This document shows, in pieces, positions 62,487-64,000 of a stretch of 64,000 nucleotides of DNA (positions within the stretch are counted from its first letter, which is position 1; each line of letters begins with the position of its first letter). The position numbers and the translations under genes were made by a program. The stretch spans positions 62,001 through 126,000 of the forward strand of contig CAMCMP010000003.1 in NCBI GenBank assembly GCA_945876095.1, read 5' to 3'. Source of the stretch: Chitinophaga pinensis. Its GTDB lineage: Bacteria; Bacteroidota; Bacteroidia; Chitinophagales; Chitinophagaceae. The notes under the pieces were generated by a model. That model saw only the letters and a list, made by a program, of their open reading frames with translations, ran no database searches and was not told the DNA's origin.

Positions 62487-63014
62487 TTACAAAAATCTCC
62501 AAAACCAGCAATCAGTTTGAGGTGTACTCCCTATTGGAAAATCGTGTGTATGTCCAGAATGAACGAACGAATATTTTTCATAAAATTTTTGTGCCCGATA
62601 ATTATGTTCCCAAACTCCTAGCCAAACCACTTGATATTGATTAGCTTGAGCAGACTGTATCACAAAGTTCATTAATTGCTGAGCTACCCCTTTTCCATGA
62701 AATTCCTCTAAAACATAAATTCTTTTCAACTCCAACGACTTCCATTGTTTCATAAGAGGAAAGTTACTATAATCCTCCATCCAACGACAATAACCAACTA
62801 CTCTACCATTTAATTCGGCGAGATAATAATAATCATTTTCATTATTTAATTCTGATTGAACTTGTTTAAGATTGAAACATTCTTTCAAAAAAGCATTCAT
62901 ATCTTCTTCCGTACAAGTACTTGTAAACGTATCGTAAAATGTTTGAATTGAAATAGCAGAAAGCTTTACAGCATCCTCAATTGTAGCACGTCGAATGGTT
63001 ATTTGCACCATCAA
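62487..63014 (-). CDS. GNAT family N-acetyltransferase
   Basis: LKRIYVLEEFHGKGVAQQLMNFVIQSAQANQYQVVWLGVWEHNYRAQKFYEKYSFV. Confidence 0.9.
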   Translation of the reverse strand: MMVQITIRRATIEDAVKLSAISIQTFYDTFTSTCTEEDMNAFLKECFNLKQVQSELNNENDYYYLAELNGRVVGYCRWMEDYSNFPLMKQWKSLELKRIYVLEEFHGKGVAQQLMNFVIQSAQANQYQVVWLGVWEHNYRAQKFYEKYSFVHSGHTHDFPIGSTPQTDCWFWRFL

Positions 63015-63087
63015 TTTTTAACTCTGAAGAAAAATAATATTAATAAAATACTGGTTTATAAAATTGAACCTTAAGAGATAAATTTTA

Positions 63088-64000
63088 TCACCAATTAAGT
63101 TGCAATAAATTACTTCGCAAATCGATATCTGCCATCCGTTTGGAAGGATCAATTTCTGCCTTTTTTAAATCAGATAACCTTTTTTTAAATTCAATAATAT
63201 AGGTAGGATGAGTCCATTTCCAAGCAACATGCTCTTCTCTAGTTTCGCCTGTATTTTCTGAAGCTTTAGAACCATACATTAAATTAAGCGGTATGTAATG
63301 CATTTCTGTACTACCATCTTTAAAGGTTAGACGAAAATCAATTGGCATCGGCACTTTACCTTTTCTTATCAATCTAATTTTAGAAATACCTCCTTCTTCC
63401 CACAAACTATCAATTCCGTAATCAATCGTTTTAGTTGTATTGCACCAATACTCCTTGTACCAATCGAGTTTTACTCCACTCATATCTTCAGCAAGTTTAA
63501 TTAAATCATTAGAATTGGGATGTTTAAAACGCCATTGATTATAATATTCCATCAATATTTTATCTCTCATTTCAGCACCCACTACATATCCTAATTGCTC
63601 CATAAAAACTGCCCCTTTTGAATAACTAGAAATACTATATCCTAAATTAGTTTCAAAATGATCTGCATGAGTGGCAAGTGGTTCTTGATAATCACTTTTT
63701 GCTAAATAATAATAAGACCGATAACTTCCGCTATGAATCAATGGCAATATAGCAGCAACAGAATCAATGGTCTTGATATAGGCAGAATTATTCTTATATT
63801 TTACCCTACTAAAATTATCCCGATAAAAAGCTGAAACATGAGCAGAGGAAAAATCTGCAAATCCTTCATCCATCCAGGCATTGACGCTTTCATTGGTTCC
63901 CAATATCATTTGGTACCAGGTATGCATTAATTCATGAAATACAGTGCCCAAACTAGGTCCAATTAATAAGGTAGCCATTGGGTACTCCATTCCCCCGTCA
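63088..64000 (-). CDS. M1 family metallopeptidase (partial, runs off right edge)
   Basis: DGGMEYPMAT (frame stays open to 64000), HELMHTWYQM, WMDEGFADF. Confidence 0.9.
   Translation of the reverse strand, partial: DGGMEYPMATLLIGPSLGTVFHELMHTWYQMILGTNESVNAWMDEGFADFSSAHVSAFYRDNFSRVKYKNNSAYIKTIDSVAAILPLIHSGSYRSYYYLAKSDYQEPLATHADHFETNLGYSISSYSKGAVFMEQLGYVVGAEMRDKILMEYYNQWRFKHPNSNDLIKLAEDMSGVKLDWYKEYWCNTTKTIDYGIDSLWEEGGISKIRLIRKGKVPMPIDFRLTFKDGSTEMHYIPLNLMYGSKASENTGETREEHVAWKWTHPTYIIEFKKRLSDLKKAEIDPSKRMADIDLRSNLLQLNW

Overview
The window is a low-GC Bacteroidota (probably Chitinophagaceae-like) chromosome segment. From left to right it contains: a NIF3-family gene (partial), an M32 carboxypeptidase, aroQ and carA; an infA-rpmJ-rpsM-rpsK-rpsD-rpoA-rplQ block on the minus strand; mixed housekeeping genes (yfcE-like phosphoesterase, rpe, M42 peptidase, SprT-like, bactofilin, SprE/PorW-like TPR protein, PBP1A, tyrS, LOG family); a compact five-gene minus-strand accessory operon at 27968-39777 encoding a TrkA-N/RyR membrane protein, a multi-TIR protein, a STAND ATPase-TM-coiled coil-WD40 protein, a TonB-dependent receptor and an NTT/MFS-like transporter with a long soluble tail; lpxB; a long plus-strand run at 41776-51480 that looks like a sphingolipid plus phospho-headgroup lipid locus; then glnA (type III), purL, proC, an LptF/G-type permease, tgt, a glycosyltransferase, rsmG, an orphan LuxR-type response regulator and a partial M1 aminopeptidase. 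The two signals I rate highest are the five-gene operon and a GC-rich tandem array at 10130-10261. The array has eight copies of GGTGACTCACCGG at an exact 17-bp period, fills a convergent intergenic gap and varies at only one position. I recovered two short genes absent from the ORF track: rpmJ and a 54-aa DUF6728-like protein. I saw no tRNA, rRNA, transposase or CRISPR. All family calls come from reading motifs and remembered family features; no database search was run.
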